Shown piece by piece: positions 27,466-37,268 of a DNA stretch of 64,000 nt; positions within the stretch are counted from its first letter, which is position 1; each line of letters begins with the position of its first letter. The position numbers and the translations under genes were made by a program. Below the pieces are notes generated by a model, which was not told where the DNA came from, ran no database searches, and saw nothing but the letters and a program-made list of their open reading frames with translations. The stretch spans positions 61,838 to 125,837 of the forward strand of contig JAKSIU010000003.1 of assembly GCA_024398615.1 (NCBI GenBank). Direction: 5' to 3'. Source of the DNA: Bacteroidaceae bacterium. GTDB lineage: Bacteria > Bacteroidota > Bacteroidia > Bacteroidales > Bacteroidaceae.

Positions 27466-28380
27466 TCATCTTATCCATGCCGGGTTGTGGGGCCTGGTCT
27501 TTGAACTGTCGTACTTCAGGGCTTTCACATCAGGTATGTCAATGATGTATTTGCGGTGGGAACTGTCGTTGAGCCTGGATTCCCTAAGCCAGAGATTGGC
27601 CCGTTTCAGATCCGCATATGATACTCCGTTACTTTCAGCAAATGCCGTAAGGTCCTCGATGGTGTTGGTTACTTCCACCTGTTTCTTTGGTGGAATATAC
27701 GGGTACAGGTCGCTTGCCGTGAAATGGAATCCGAAGGCCCCCGGGTTTTCAAACATCATCTTGACAGCAATGAGACGGAACATATATCTCGATGTCTCTT
27801 CGGCCAGCCACATGTCAAGGGCATTGGTCTGATGCTGCTGTTCAATGCGTTTCACCATGCCCTGCTGACCGCTGTTGTAACTGGCGGCCACTGTCATCCA
27901 GTTGCCGAATTTCGCATACGCATCGGAAAGGAACCGGCAGGCAGCTTCGGTTGCCTTGACCGTATTGTACCTTTCGTCAATATTGGAGTTGACCTCCAGA
28001 CCATATTCCCTTCCTGTTCCCTGGGTGAACTGCCAGAGACCTGCAGCACCGGCACCCGATACCGCCTGGGGGTCCAGATTGCTTTCTATGACCATCAGAT
28101 ACTTGAGGTCATCGGGCAGTCCCATTCTTTTCAGAACAGGTTCGACCTGAGGGAAGTAGCGGTTCGCACGCTTTATCATGAGGGTCGATGTACTGTGCGT
28201 GTAGGTGAATGCTATGAGTTCGCGGTCAAGACGTTCGCGCAGGTCAGCGCGGTCAAAGCGTATGGTTTCACCTGCAAAGGTAAAACTGTCAGGGACTTTG
28301 GGCGGAGCGGTCTGTGCGGCGGCTGCAACAGACAGCATGATAAGAATGAGTGACAGATATGTTTTTGAGATACTTTTCAT
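27466..28380 (-). CDS. secreted lytic transglycosylase, MltD-like (SLT domain)
   Basis: A 304-residue murein-cleaving enzyme. Residues 1-22 are a signal peptide (SVAAAAQ). The GH23-type SLT domain has the catalytic Glu99 in VIESNLDPQAVS, then GAAGLWQFTQGTGREYGL and the AASYNSGQQGM motif. A C-terminal segment (ASDLYPYIPPKKQVEVTNTIEDLTAFAESNGVSYADLKRANLWL) resembles a single LysM-like repeat without the usual tandem. The enzyme breaks the MurNAc-GlcNAc bond to give anhydro products. It is transcribed divergently from the GH31 gene. Confidence 0.9.
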   Translation of the reverse strand: MKSISKTYLSLILIMLSVAAAAQTAPPKVPDSFTFAGETIRFDRADLRERLDRELIAFTYTHSTSTLMIKRANRYFPQVEPVLKRMGLPDDLKYLMVIESNLDPQAVSGAGAAGLWQFTQGTGREYGLEVNSNIDERYNTVKATEAACRFLSDAYAKFGNWMTVAASYNSGQQGMVKRIEQQHQTNALDMWLAEETSRYMFRLIAVKMMFENPGAFGFHFTASDLYPYIPPKKQVEVTNTIEDLTAFAESNGVSYADLKRANLWLRESRLNDSSHRKYIIDIPDVKALKYDSSKTRPHNPAWIR

Positions 28381-28411
28381 GCTGTGTTTTTTTTAGAGAG
28401 TTTTTCTTGGG

Positions 28412-28448
28412 CAAAAGTACGCAATTTGATTCATGTTGACTATATTTG
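28412..28448. promoter_or_regulatory. divergent -7 boxes, transglycosylase and GH31 genes
   Basis: TACTTTTG on the minus strand (28412-28419) for the transglycosylase and TATATTTG on the plus strand (28441-28448) for the GH31 gene. Neither -33 element is well matched. Confidence 0.5.
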
Positions 28449-28493
28449 CTTGATTAACTGGCAAAATGGCAACCAATTCAATTATCAATTAAT

Positions 28494-30872
28494 ATGAAAC
28501 GCCGATTACTGTTTGCAATTCTGCTGTTGGCTGCAGGAAGTGTCCTTGCCCAACAGCCGGAGGTTGAGGTGACATTCTTCTCTCCGTCAATTGTCCGTAT
28601 CCAGAAGACCTGGACCAGTCCTAAACCGGAAAAGCAGAGTCTGTCCGTGACGATGACTCCCAAAACGGGAAATGTCAAGTTCAGGAAGGATGGAAATGTT
28701 TCCACGTATTCCAGTGGATTGATTTCTGTAAAAGTTGACGGCAGCAAGGTCGAATTCATCGATGAGAAGGGAAAAGTCCTGCTTCGTGAGGGCGAGTCCG
28801 CATCGGAATCCAAAGCGGGGACCGATGTTCTTGACATGCCTGTCGCCCAGGCTTTCCTGCTTGACGGCAACGAGCCCATCTACGGCCTGGGCATTCTGCA
28901 GGAAGGCCGTATGGACATGCGCGGAACAGACCGTCGCATGATACAGGGCAATACTGACGACTACTGCAACATTATTCAGTCAATCAAGGGTTACGGCCTG
29001 TTCTGGGACAACTATTCGCCTACAACCTTTACTGCGAAGGATGGCAGCTTTGCTTTCAAGAGCGAACGTGGAGGTATGGTTGACTACTATTTCATATACG
29101 GCAAGACCACAGCCAAGGCCGATGCCAACGCTGACGGTGTGATAGCCGGAATCCGCCAGCTTACCGGCACTGTTCCCATGCAGCCGCTGTGGAGCTACGG
29201 CTTCATGCAGAGCCGCGAGCGCTACAAGTCAAGCGCCGAACTGCTTGAGGTGCTGACCAAGTACCGCGAGACCGGAGTGCCCATTGACTGCATGATCCAG
29301 GACTGGCAGTACTGGGGCAACAACTATTTGTGGAACGCCATGGAGTTCAATGCCGATGAGTTCCGCAATCCGGAACGCTGGATTGGCAGAGTACATGCCC
29401 TGAATGCCAAACTCATGATCTCAATATGGTCTTCATTCGGTCCTATGACAAAGCAGTATCGCGAGCTCCAGCCCAAGGGACTGCTTCTGGATTTCCAGAC
29501 CTGGCCTCAGAGCGGACTTACCGACTGGCCTCCAAGAAGAGACTATCCATCGGGCGTGCGTCCGTATGATCCTTTCAGCCAGGAGGCACGTGACATCTAC
29601 TGGAACCATCTGACACGTCTCTATGACTATGACATTGACGGCTGGTGGATGGATTCGACCGAACCTGACCACATGGACTTCAAGGAAAGCGACCTTGATC
29701 TGCCAACGGCAATGGGTCCTCTGCGCCAGGTCCGCAATGCCTATCCGCTCATGGCTGTGGGTGGCGTATATGACAACCAGCGCGCAGTCCATAATGAGAA
29801 ACGTGTCCTTATTCTTACACGTTCGGTCTTTGCCGGACAGCAGCGTTACGGTTCAAACACCTGGAGCGGCGACGTGCAGTCCAACTGGGGCAGTCTCAGG
29901 AATCAGGTTCCTGCAGGTCTGAACTTTGCCCTTACCGGCAATCCCAATTTCAACAGCGATCTTGGCGGCTTCTTTGCCAACAGTTACAATGAGCGTTCCC
30001 AGGACTGGTCGGCAGTCAGGAATCCTCTTTATCAGGAGCTCTATGTCCGCTGGATGCAGTACGGCATCTTCTGCCCCATGATGCGCAGTCACGGTACTGA
30101 GGTTCCCCGTGAACTCTACTATTACGGTGAAGCCGGCGAACCTGTCTATGATGCCCTTCTGGGTGCGGTCAAGATGCGCTACAGCCTGCTTCCCTACATC
30201 TATTCCCTTGCTCACGAGGTCAGCGCCGACAATGGCACTTTCCAGCGTGCCCTGATGATGGACTTCAAGTCCGATGAAGCTGTATGGAACATCAATGACG
30301 AATTCATGTTCGGCCATTCACTGCTCATTGCGCCGATTCTCAATGCCCAATATACCAATGAAAAGAACGTTCCGTTCTCGCGCAGCGGTCTGACCGATGT
30401 CGATTTCACCGCAAGGAAGCAGGCTGAACAGTATCTTCCCAAGGGAACCAAGTGGTATGACTGGTACACCGGAAAGCAGTATGCCGGCGGTCAGACTGTA
30501 AGCATTGAGACCGGCATTGACATGATTCCGGTATTCGTACGCGCCGGCGGCATTGTTCCCATCGGCCCCGATGTACAGTATTCGAATGAGAAGCCGTGGG
30601 ACAATCTGGAGATACGCGTGTATGCCGGTGCTGACGGTTCGTTCTCTCTTTATGAGGATGAAGGTGACAACTACAACTACGAGAATGGAGCATTCTCAAC
30701 CATCGGTTTCAAGTGGAATGACGGTTCACGCACAATGACGATAGCTGCCCGCCAGGGACAGTTCGAGGGTATGCTTGCAGACCGTGATTTCCGTATTGTG
30801 ATGATCTCTCCCAATGGTGAGAAGACAAAAACCGTCCATTACAACGGCAAGAAGGTATCAGTGAAGTTCTGA
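28494..30872 (+). CDS. GH31 family glycosidase, secreted
   Basis: A 792-residue glycoside hydrolase with signal peptide (MKRRLLFAILLLAAGSVLAQ). The barrel contains MIQDWQYWGNNYLWNAMEF, the nucleophile segment IDGWWMDSTEPDHMD, and the acid/base region SGDVQSNWGSLRNQV. The C-terminal beta-sandwich ends with YEDEGDNYNYENGAFS, typical of the DUF5110 tail. It lacks the PA14-like insert of the other GH31 gene at 12.9-15.3 kb. Substrate may be alpha-xylosides or alpha-glucosides. Its stop overlaps the convergent thioredoxin-fold gene by 15 bases. Confidence 0.9.
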   Translation: MKRRLLFAILLLAAGSVLAQQPEVEVTFFSPSIVRIQKTWTSPKPEKQSLSVTMTPKTGNVKFRKDGNVSTYSSGLISVKVDGSKVEFIDEKGKVLLREGESASESKAGTDVLDMPVAQAFLLDGNEPIYGLGILQEGRMDMRGTDRRMIQGNTDDYCNIIQSIKGYGLFWDNYSPTTFTAKDGSFAFKSERGGMVDYYFIYGKTTAKADANADGVIAGIRQLTGTVPMQPLWSYGFMQSRERYKSSAELLEVLTKYRETGVPIDCMIQDWQYWGNNYLWNAMEFNADEFRNPERWIGRVHALNAKLMISIWSSFGPMTKQYRELQPKGLLLDFQTWPQSGLTDWPPRRDYPSGVRPYDPFSQEARDIYWNHLTRLYDYDIDGWWMDSTEPDHMDFKESDLDLPTAMGPLRQVRNAYPLMAVGGVYDNQRAVHNEKRVLILTRSVFAGQQRYGSNTWSGDVQSNWGSLRNQVPAGLNFALTGNPNFNSDLGGFFANSYNERSQDWSAVRNPLYQELYVRWMQYGIFCPMMRSHGTEVPRELYYYGEAGEPVYDALLGAVKMRYSLLPYIYSLAHEVSADNGTFQRALMMDFKSDEAVWNINDEFMFGHSLLIAPILNAQYTNEKNVPFSRSGLTDVDFTARKQAEQYLPKGTKWYDWYTGKQYAGGQTVSIETGIDMIPVFVRAGGIVPIGPDVQYSNEKPWDNLEIRVYAGADGSFSLYEDEGDNYNYENGAFSTIGFKWNDGSRTMTIAARQGQFEGMLADRDFRIVMISPNGEKTKTVHYNGKKVSVKF

Positions 30873-31829
30873 TTGGAAATCATCCCGGTTCTGGGATGTC
30901 AATGTTCCGATTATGGTTTCGACAGGCGCGTCTTTAAGAATGATGCGCCTGTCCCTGTCTAGGAGATACAAGGTCGGAATGGCCTGAAGGTAGTACTTTT
31001 CCCGTTCGGTTTCAGTTGCCAGACGGCCTATGGTCCACCCGTTCGGACAGACATCGTTCTTATGTGCGTTCCAGGACTCCAGATCCTCGTCAGGATATAC
31101 GGCAACAATTCTCACAACATTCATGTCCATGAGTTTCCTGAGTTCCGGACTTGTCTTCAGTATCTGACTGACCCTGTCGCAGTCATGGCAGTCCGGATTG
31201 AAGAAATACAGAATTGTATATGGTGTTCCGGAAAGCTTTCCCAATGTGGCAACACCATTGTCCAACCGTGTAATCGTGAGGTCGGTTGCAATGGTCCCCA
31301 ATCTGTTCATGCTCAATTTCTCCAACAGGAATGTAGGGCGGATGCGGTTGGTCCCGGGAATTAGGGAATCGGTTGAATAGGCTTTGAGGACCGGCAGGAA
31401 CAGTTCGTCATTCCTCATGTCGGAATTCGGGTCGTTGAGTACATCGGCAACCATTCCGTACAGTTCTGTCTGCATTGTATGGTGTCCGTGACCGTTGCTG
31501 ATGATGTTGCCTATGACTGTGGCTGCATCGGTCTGCGGTAGCCACAGAATGCCCTGCATCCACTTCTGGAAAGCACCGGTCAGGGCATCGGATCCGATAA
31601 GTGTGGTGTCATTCCAGTCCAGGCCTTTCCAGTAGTTCTCGAGAATGAACAGTTGCTTTTCGCGCTCATCTGATAGCATTCCGGGAACTTTCGGCATTGG
31701 TATCAGCTCCTTATCCTGATTGGTAAAACCGTCGGTGTAAGCGGCATTTCCAGTCGGACCGTTTTTCCTGCCATTGCATGATGCCAGAAGACAGATGCCG
31801 ATAATTGCAATGATTGATGTCTTCTTCAT
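30858..31829 (-). CDS. DUF5106/thioredoxin-fold lipoprotein with CHDC motif
   Basis: The frame is open to 31919, but ATG 31829 begins a lipoprotein signal (MKKTSIIAIIGICLLASC), so the shorter 323-aa form is chosen. The N-terminal half fits the DUF5106 domain (FILENYWKGLDWNDTTLIGS). The C-terminal half is thioredoxin-like: LYFFNPDCHDCDRVSQIL supplies C-x-x-C, and ATEREKYYLQAIPTLYLLDRDRRIILKDA carries the cis-Pro. A periplasmic disulfide or thiol role is likely. It is downstream of the DUF3108 gene by 16 bases. Confidence 0.75.
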   Translation of the reverse strand: MKKTSIIAIIGICLLASCNGRKNGPTGNAAYTDGFTNQDKELIPMPKVPGMLSDEREKQLFILENYWKGLDWNDTTLIGSDALTGAFQKWMQGILWLPQTDAATVIGNIISNGHGHHTMQTELYGMVADVLNDPNSDMRNDELFLPVLKAYSTDSLIPGTNRIRPTFLLEKLSMNRLGTIATDLTITRLDNGVATLGKLSGTPYTILYFFNPDCHDCDRVSQILKTSPELRKLMDMNVVRIVAVYPDEDLESWNAHKNDVCPNGWTIGRLATETEREKYYLQAIPTLYLLDRDRRIILKDAPVETIIGTLTSQNRDDFQSELH

Positions 31830-31845
31830 TATGCGGACCTGATGA

Positions 31846-32625
31846 CTATGGAATGAGGCGGACTTTGGCGGAACCGAATCCCAGATTGATGTCAATGCCT
31901 GCCGGCAGGCGTGTGGCATCGGCCGTGATGAACATCTTCATGAGTTCCTTTTCCGTGTGACGTCCGTTTTCATCGACCGGCTGGATTACAGTAAAGGCAT
32001 TGCATTCGACTGACTTGCCTCCGGTCTTGATCTTTTCACGCCCGCTGTATTCAAGGAAGGCTGGTATCAGTTCCACTCCATCAATGATCTGATATTGGAT
32101 CCTGTCGCCTTTCTTCATCTTCGAAGCGTCAATGGTACGCGATACCATGAGCATGCTGACCAGATCATAGACAGGTTTTGTGCTGGTAAGGTCGGCAGTC
32201 TTGACAATGCCTCTGTGCATGCGGTTCTTGTACAGTTTTACATTGTTGCCGTCAATCGTGGCGGTCTCAATGGATTCGCGTTCTTCCTCGCGGCTGTGTT
32301 TCCAGAAGGAAACGGTTTTAATGCCGGGAAGTACTGTGCTTCTCAGTGTATCGTCCATGAAATAGATCTTGGCTGCGGCCTTGTTGGTCCTGGCCGTCAG
32401 TTCCAGCTGATAGGCTTTCTGTCCTTCCCAGGTGGTGGATCTTGTGGTCAGTGTTGCTTCGCCTGCCTTGATGGGGCCGATGGACATTGAATAGCGGATA
32501 ACCTGACCGGGTACAGGTTCCTGAGCCATCACGGCAGTTCCGCAATGCACCCAGGCACCTGATATGGCCATTGCAACCAATAGTGTCCTTCTTGCCAGAT
32601 CTTTCATGTTGCCCATAGCGTTCAT
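31846..32625 (-). CDS. DUF3108 domain-containing secreted protein
   Basis: 259 residues; translation may instead begin at ATG 32607 (MKDLARRT), which gives a more typical signal peptide ending near AVMAQ. The mature part starts VIRYSMSIGPIKAGEATL and continues with the DUF3108 pattern YFMDDTLRSTVLPGIKTVSFWKHSREEER and a late MFITADATRLPAGIDI. The family is widespread in Bacteroidetes, is periplasmic or outer-membrane associated, and has no defined activity. Precedes the thioredoxin-fold lipoprotein gene. Confidence 0.8.
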   Translation of the reverse strand: MNAMGNMKDLARRTLLVAMAISGAWVHCGTAVMAQEPVPGQVIRYSMSIGPIKAGEATLTTRSTTWEGQKAYQLELTARTNKAAAKIYFMDDTLRSTVLPGIKTVSFWKHSREEERESIETATIDGNNVKLYKNRMHRGIVKTADLTSTKPVYDLVSMLMVSRTIDASKMKKGDRIQYQIIDGVELIPAFLEYSGREKIKTGGKSVECNAFTVIQPVDENGRHTEKELMKMFITADATRLPAGIDINLGFGSAKVRLIP

Positions 32626-32682
32626 TATTGAATGATGTTCCTATTATTATTAGGAGACAAAAGGGCTATAAGTTAAATCGTA

Positions 32683-34686
32683 TCAGAGGGCACGATAGCG
32701 CTTGCCGTAGTCAAGCTGCTGCTCCATGAAGTCATCATAATAGACGACTTCGTAGTCAACGATATTACCCTTCCTGTCGGTTACAGGAACGATTTCCGGA
32801 TTGATGAAACCGCCATAGGGTTTCAGATTCAGAGCGGCGTAACGCTCAAGTACTTCCTTGTGAAGTTCCGGGTCGATGTTGACTGCGTATGTCTCGACCA
32901 GGGCCTTGCCGGCTTCGTAGTCACCGGTTGACTTGATGCGCTGGATTTCTGCGAGGAGCTGTCCGAAAAGTGAACGCAGCTTGTCATAGTCGTTTACAAC
33001 GAAATATGTCTTTCCGTCACGTACAATTTTCTCAATGACGTTTTCAGCTGCACCCTTTTCAAAACACCATTCTGCAATGAGCTTGCGGTCCTGCATGTGG
33101 GCTTCGGTGTTCTGCCGGCCAAGTTCAACGCGATTGAACTGGACAAACAGACCGTTTCTGATGAAGTTGGCATATTCGGGCTTGTAGGCATCGGCACTAG
33201 GCATCACACCCAGTTCGACCAGTTTGGGGTCAGCTGCGAAATAGAGTCCGAACAGGTCTGCGCGTGCCTCTTCGAGAGTTGAAGAATATTCGCCCATTGC
33301 TGTCGATGAAACACCGGGCAACAGCTGTCCGGAGCCATGTCCAAGACATTCGTGCAGGTCGGTGTGGACTTCGCTTGCGTATGAACCGTACTTGCGTTCC
33401 AGTTCCTTCTCCTCATCGCTGTATGCGAATTCATCAAGAATGTTGTTTGGTGATTCCTGTGCGGCGTAATCGTATGCGTGGGTGATGTTGGCAATGGTAA
33501 CAGACTTGCTTCCATACATCTTGCGAATCCAGTCAGCATTTGGCAGGTTGATGCCGATGGGGGTTGAGGGGTAGCTGTCGCCTGCAAGGCAGACGGCGTT
33601 CACGACCTTTGCCGTAATGCCTTTGCACTCCTTTTTCTTGAACTCGGCGTTTACTGGAGAATGGTCCTCGAACCACTGGGCGTTCTCGCTGATGGTCTCG
33701 GTACGGCGTGATGCCTCATGATCCTTGATGTTCACATATCCTTCCCATGCGCCCTTGCGTCCGAGCGGATCATTGTAATCCTCAATGAAACCATTGATGA
33801 AATCTACAGTACCCAGGGTGTCCTGTACCCATGCCACGTTGAAATCGTCCCATACTTTCAGACTTCCGGTCTTATAGAACTGTATGAGAAGTTTCAAGGC
33901 CTTTTTCTGCAAATCGTTTTCGGCAACCTTTGCTGCAGCTTCCAGTTCTTCGATTATCTTGTCAATGGCCGGTCCGTAAACGCCACCGGATTTCCAGACC
34001 TTTTCAATGACCATTCCGTTTTCCAACCTGCTTACCAGAGTGTTCAGACCATATGCTACAGGTGTTTCGGTATCCGGGTCCATAATGGCGGCATAATAAT
34101 CCTCGACTTCCTGGCGGGTTACCCCGTTTTCGTAGAAGTTGACCGATGACAGGAGGACGATATCTCCTGTGCCGGCAGTGGAACGGCGCTGCATGCGGTT
34201 ATTGTCATAGACGAAAGGAATGATCTTGTCACGCAGGGATCCGTCTCCAACGGATATCATCAGAGCCTGGAAGTATTCCTGACTGCAATCTGGGAAAATC
34301 TTGTCTTCGGCATAGTGATGATGTATTCCGTTTGCAAACATGACGCGTTTAGCATAGACGAGGAAATCCTGGAATTCCTGACATTCACGATTACCGATAT
34401 AGTTGTTCAGAATATCCTCAAGGACATGACGTAGTTCAAGATTGCCGCGGCAGTTCTGGTCCCAGTGTATGTCGCGGCCCCATTTTGCGGCTTCTGCAAG
34501 GTGATACGCATATTCCTTCTGCTGCAGGCTCAGGTCATCCCATCCGGGAATCTGATAGCGTATGATCTTGAGATCTGCGAACTCATCAATCAGATACTTG
34601 AAATCACTGTTCTCCTGTTTTGGAGCGCAGGCAGCCATGGCAGCAAGCATGCCTCCGAATGTAACGATTTTTGCCAATTTTTTCAT
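32683..34686 (-). CDS. dipeptidyl-peptidase 3 family zinc peptidase (M49), lipoprotein
   Basis: A 667-residue metallopeptidase removing N-terminal dipeptides. The zinc motif HECLGH (the M49 HEXXGH form) is near residue 445, and the second motif is EEARADLFGLYF with the third zinc ligand Glu and a conserved Asp. The N-terminus is a lipoprotein signal ending MAACAPKQ, whereas the best-known DPP III enzymes are cytosolic, so the exported form suggests peptide nutrition or protein turnover in the envelope. Length matches bacterial M49 proteins. Confidence 0.92.
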   Translation of the reverse strand: MKKLAKIVTFGGMLAAMAACAPKQENSDFKYLIDEFADLKIIRYQIPGWDDLSLQQKEYAYHLAEAAKWGRDIHWDQNCRGNLELRHVLEDILNNYIGNRECQEFQDFLVYAKRVMFANGIHHHYAEDKIFPDCSQEYFQALMISVGDGSLRDKIIPFVYDNNRMQRRSTAGTGDIVLLSSVNFYENGVTRQEVEDYYAAIMDPDTETPVAYGLNTLVSRLENGMVIEKVWKSGGVYGPAIDKIIEELEAAAKVAENDLQKKALKLLIQFYKTGSLKVWDDFNVAWVQDTLGTVDFINGFIEDYNDPLGRKGAWEGYVNIKDHEASRRTETISENAQWFEDHSPVNAEFKKKECKGITAKVVNAVCLAGDSYPSTPIGINLPNADWIRKMYGSKSVTIANITHAYDYAAQESPNNILDEFAYSDEEKELERKYGSYASEVHTDLHECLGHGSGQLLPGVSSTAMGEYSSTLEEARADLFGLYFAADPKLVELGVMPSADAYKPEYANFIRNGLFVQFNRVELGRQNTEAHMQDRKLIAEWCFEKGAAENVIEKIVRDGKTYFVVNDYDKLRSLFGQLLAEIQRIKSTGDYEAGKALVETYAVNIDPELHKEVLERYAALNLKPYGGFINPEIVPVTDRKGNIVDYEVVYYDDFMEQQLDYGKRYRAL

Positions 34687-34701
34687 ATTGATGTTAATTT
34701 G

Positions 34702-35658
34702 TCATTTTCTTTTTCTTATGCCTGCCAGAATGACTCCCAGCAGTATGAAAGCCGATCCTATGGCCGATGTTGCGGTCATGCTCTCTCCAAGTATGATTAC
34801 GGCTCCAACCAGAGTGAATAGCGGGTTGAGATATACATAGTTGGTCGATGTGACATTGCCTAATCCTGCCATTGCCCAGTTCCAGCCTACGAAGCAGACC
34901 AAGGATGCCATGAAGCCCAGGAACAGCAGGTTGCCCCAAACCTCAGTCTCAATGAGTGCTGAGGGTTCCGGAGCAGGATTGTGTGAAATAATGATTACAG
35001 GAATAATGGTGACGAGACCGTAGAAAAAGACTTTTCTTGTAGCCATAAGCGTGCCGTACCGTTCAGTCATCTGGCACATGAACAGACTGTATACTGCCCA
35101 ACAGAGGGCCGCGGCAAGTGACAGAAGATCGCCTTTCAGTGACAGGTTCAGATTTCCCTCGAAAAGCACCATGGCCATTCCACCGAACGCCAGAAGTGTA
35201 CCTATGACAAGAGTCCATGAAAGACTGACATCTTCCAGTCCGTCTGCAAAATTTCCTTTGAACAGTTTTTTGGACAGCATGGTGAAGATTGTCACGAATA
35301 GAGGAGCAGAACAGACGATGAACGACACGTTGCATGCCTGAGTGTGTGCCAGGGCATTGTTCTCTGTAAGAAAATAAAGTGAGCCTCCACTGATGCCAAG
35401 CAGAAGGAATATCAGTTCATGTAAGGTACTGCCGGAAAGTAAGCGGCGGCGGATAAGGGTATGTCCATTGACCCGCTTTTCAGGATATTTCAGACAAAGA
35501 AGCCACATGCCGATATAGGCTATGGAGAATCTTATCAGAAAGATCCAGGCCGGTGTCAGACCATGCATGAGCAGGACCTTGGTAGAAACGAATGTGCAAC
35601 CCCAAATGGCCATGATGGCCAGTTCTGTAAAATGGAATATGAGTCTGCTTCGTTTCAT
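34702..35658 (-). CDS. EamA/DMT family transporter
   Basis: A ten-TM drug/metabolite-type transporter of 318 aa. The frame is open to 35832, but that part overlaps the divergent gene and its promoter; ATG 35658 gives the usual start MKRSRLIFHFTELAIMAIWG, preceded by a -7 box at 35677-35684. Two EamA repeats are visible (AIMAIWGCTFVSTKVLL, and SLAAALCWAVYSLFM). Substrate unknown, commonly amino acids or metabolites. Confidence 0.87.
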   Translation of the reverse strand: MKRSRLIFHFTELAIMAIWGCTFVSTKVLLMHGLTPAWIFLIRFSIAYIGMWLLCLKYPEKRVNGHTLIRRRLLSGSTLHELIFLLLGISGGSLYFLTENNALAHTQACNVSFIVCSAPLFVTIFTMLSKKLFKGNFADGLEDVSLSWTLVIGTLLAFGGMAMVLFEGNLNLSLKGDLLSLAAALCWAVYSLFMCQMTERYGTLMATRKVFFYGLVTIIPVIIISHNPAPEPSALIETEVWGNLLFLGFMASLVCFVGWNWAMAGLGNVTSTNYVYLNPLFTLVGAVIILGESMTATSAIGSAFILLGVILAGIRKRK

Positions 35659-35670
35659 TTCCTTTTCAAA

Positions 35671-35704
35671 TGTGTGCAAATATACTCTTTTTCCACTATC
35701 TTTG
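35671..35704. promoter_or_regulatory. overlapping divergent promoters
   Basis: Plus strand: TGTG (35673-35676), 20 bases, TATCTTTG (35697-35704) for the RsbW-like gene. Minus strand: TATATTTG (35684-35677) for the EamA gene. The two elements interleave, so the promoters probably compete. Confidence 0.55.
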
Positions 35705-35731
35705 TGAACAATAAGTTTATTCGCTGTACAT

Positions 35732-36130
35732 ATGAAAGCAGAATTTGATCCAATTGCGGGAAAGTCGGCAGTTATTATCGAGACAATAATGTCGTCACCG
35801 GATATTCCATCTGATCCTGGACTTGAGTTCAAGATAAGGCTATGTGTTGAGGAAGTTGTTGAGAATATTGTCAGTTACGCATATGAGAACGGTGCCGGAT
35901 TCGTTGAGGTCGGTACCGAGCTTCAGGATAACACCCTTATCATTTCTTTCCGTGATTCCGGTGTCAAGTTCAATCCTCTTCTCAAAGGGGATCCGGACAT
36001 TACCCTGTCAGCTGAAGAACGTCAGATAGGTGGTTTGGGGATATTCTTATGCAAACAGATGATGGATGACCTACGGTATGTCTACAATGATGGTTGCAAC
36101 AATCTCTATATGATGAAGAGAATATCATAA
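35732..36130 (+). CDS. RsbW-like anti-sigma factor / serine kinase (HATPase)
   Basis: A 132-residue GHKL ATPase of the anti-sigma/RsbW type. The N-box is CVEEVVENIVSYAYENG, the second ATP motif is ISFRDSGVKFNPL, and the G-box is IGGLGIFLCKQMMDD. There is no sensor domain. Members phosphorylate a STAS partner or bind a sigma factor. It starts an operon with the STAS gene 27 bases downstream, then a tyrosine phosphatase and a RelA/SpoT-type synthetase. Confidence 0.9.
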   Translation: MKAEFDPIAGKSAVIIETIMSSPDIPSDPGLEFKIRLCVEEVVENIVSYAYENGAGFVEVGTELQDNTLIISFRDSGVKFNPLLKGDPDITLSAEERQIGGLGIFLCKQMMDDLRYVYNDGCNNLYMMKRIS

Positions 36131-36157
36131 TTTTGAATAATGTAAAAACAGATAACT

Positions 36158-36460
36158 ATGGAAGTAACAATCAATCAGAACGAAAACAAGTTTGATGTGG
36201 TTCTCGTGGGCCGTTTGGACACCACTAATGCAGATCAGTTCCAAAAGGATATTGAACCGCTCATGCAGGGTGAAAAGCCGGAAATAACACTTGATTGCTC
36301 GGCTATGGAATATACATCAAGCCAGGGCCTGAGAATGTTCCTCATGCTGCAGAAAAGTGTCAATTCACGTGGTGGCAGCATGGTCATGACAGGCATGTCA
36401 CCTCAGGTCAAGGAGGTTTTTGATATAACCGGTTTTTCAAACATTATCAGGATTATCTGA
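36158..36460 (+). CDS. STAS-domain anti-sigma factor antagonist (RsbV/SpoIIAA-like)
   Basis: A 100-residue single STAS domain. The phosphorylation site region is LDCSAMEYTSSQGLRM, with Ser54/Ser55 at the normal position, preceded by the conserved Asp46. It would be phosphorylated by the adjacent RsbW-like kinase and reset by a PP2C phosphatase such as the product of 23096-24991. It lies between the kinase gene and the tyrosine phosphatase gene. Confidence 0.92.
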   Translation: MEVTINQNENKFDVVLVGRLDTTNADQFQKDIEPLMQGEKPEITLDCSAMEYTSSQGLRMFLMLQKSVNSRGGSMVMTGMSPQVKEVFDITGFSNIIRII

Positions 36461-36476
36461 TTTCCCCAGGCATAAT

Positions 36477-37265
36477 ATGCGAATACCTGAGAGAATTCAG
36501 AATTTCAGGGACCTGGGAGGAATCAGAAACTGCGAAGGACGGATTGTAAAGCATGGCCTGCTTCTGCGCTGTGCGGCGCTTGTCCAGGCATCGGATTCCG
36601 ATATTGAACTGCTTGGAAATGTTTACAGAGTGCGTACTGTAGTGGATTTCCGCTCAGACCACGAAGTCATGCTTTCGCCGGACCGTGACATCCCCGGAGC
36701 AAAGAATGTCCATCTGCCCATGATTGATTCCAATGGAGCAGTCTGGCGTGACATTATGGGGGATGATGTTGACGGTGATCCGCTTGAGATGCTGATCAAG
36801 CGTTCTTCTACGCCCATTGTGCAGCAATTGGCAAAGCAGATGTATCTTGATCTCACAATGCAGCCTCTGGCTCAAAGTCAGTATGCGCGGTTCATGAAAC
36901 TTGTGCTTGACACTGATGACGGGGCTGTTCTTTGGCACTGTTCGCAAGGCAAGGACCGTACCGGTGTGGGAGCGGCGCTTGTCCTGACGGCGCTTGGATG
37001 TGACAGAGACAGCATTGTCCGTGATTATGACATCTCCAATATCCATTATTCCGATCAGGTTGCGAGAGTAATCAGGGAAATGCATATCGAAGACATTGAG
37101 ACCCAGAAGGTTATCCGTACATTTGTTGGAGCGAATGTGGAGTATTTCTGCATGGCTTTGGATACAATGGAAAAACAGTATGGTTCGCTTTCTGACTATC
37201 TGAGAGTTGCTCTTGGAGTGACCGATGCCCAGATACAGACATTGCGTGACAGATATCTCGAATGA
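36477..37265 (+). CDS. tyrosine-protein phosphatase (Y_phosphatase3 family)
   Basis: 262 residues. The P-loop is HCSQGKDRTG (C-x5-R, about residue 154) and the N-terminus NFRDLGGIRNCEGRIVKHGLLLR is the signature of the bacterial Y_phosphatase3 group, which can also act on phosphoinositides. WPD-like Asp candidates lie in VVDFRSDHE. It is 16 bases after the STAS gene and 3 bases before the RelA-type gene, so probably part of the same transcript. The substrate is unknown; a link to the signalling proteins is inferred from location only. Confidence 0.88.
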   Translation: MRIPERIQNFRDLGGIRNCEGRIVKHGLLLRCAALVQASDSDIELLGNVYRVRTVVDFRSDHEVMLSPDRDIPGAKNVHLPMIDSNGAVWRDIMGDDVDGDPLEMLIKRSSTPIVQQLAKQMYLDLTMQPLAQSQYARFMKLVLDTDDGAVLWHCSQGKDRTGVGAALVLTALGCDRDSIVRDYDISNIHYSDQVARVIREMHIEDIETQKVIRTFVGANVEYFCMALDTMEKQYGSLSDYLRVALGVTDAQIQTLRDRYLE

Positions 37266-37268
37266 ACT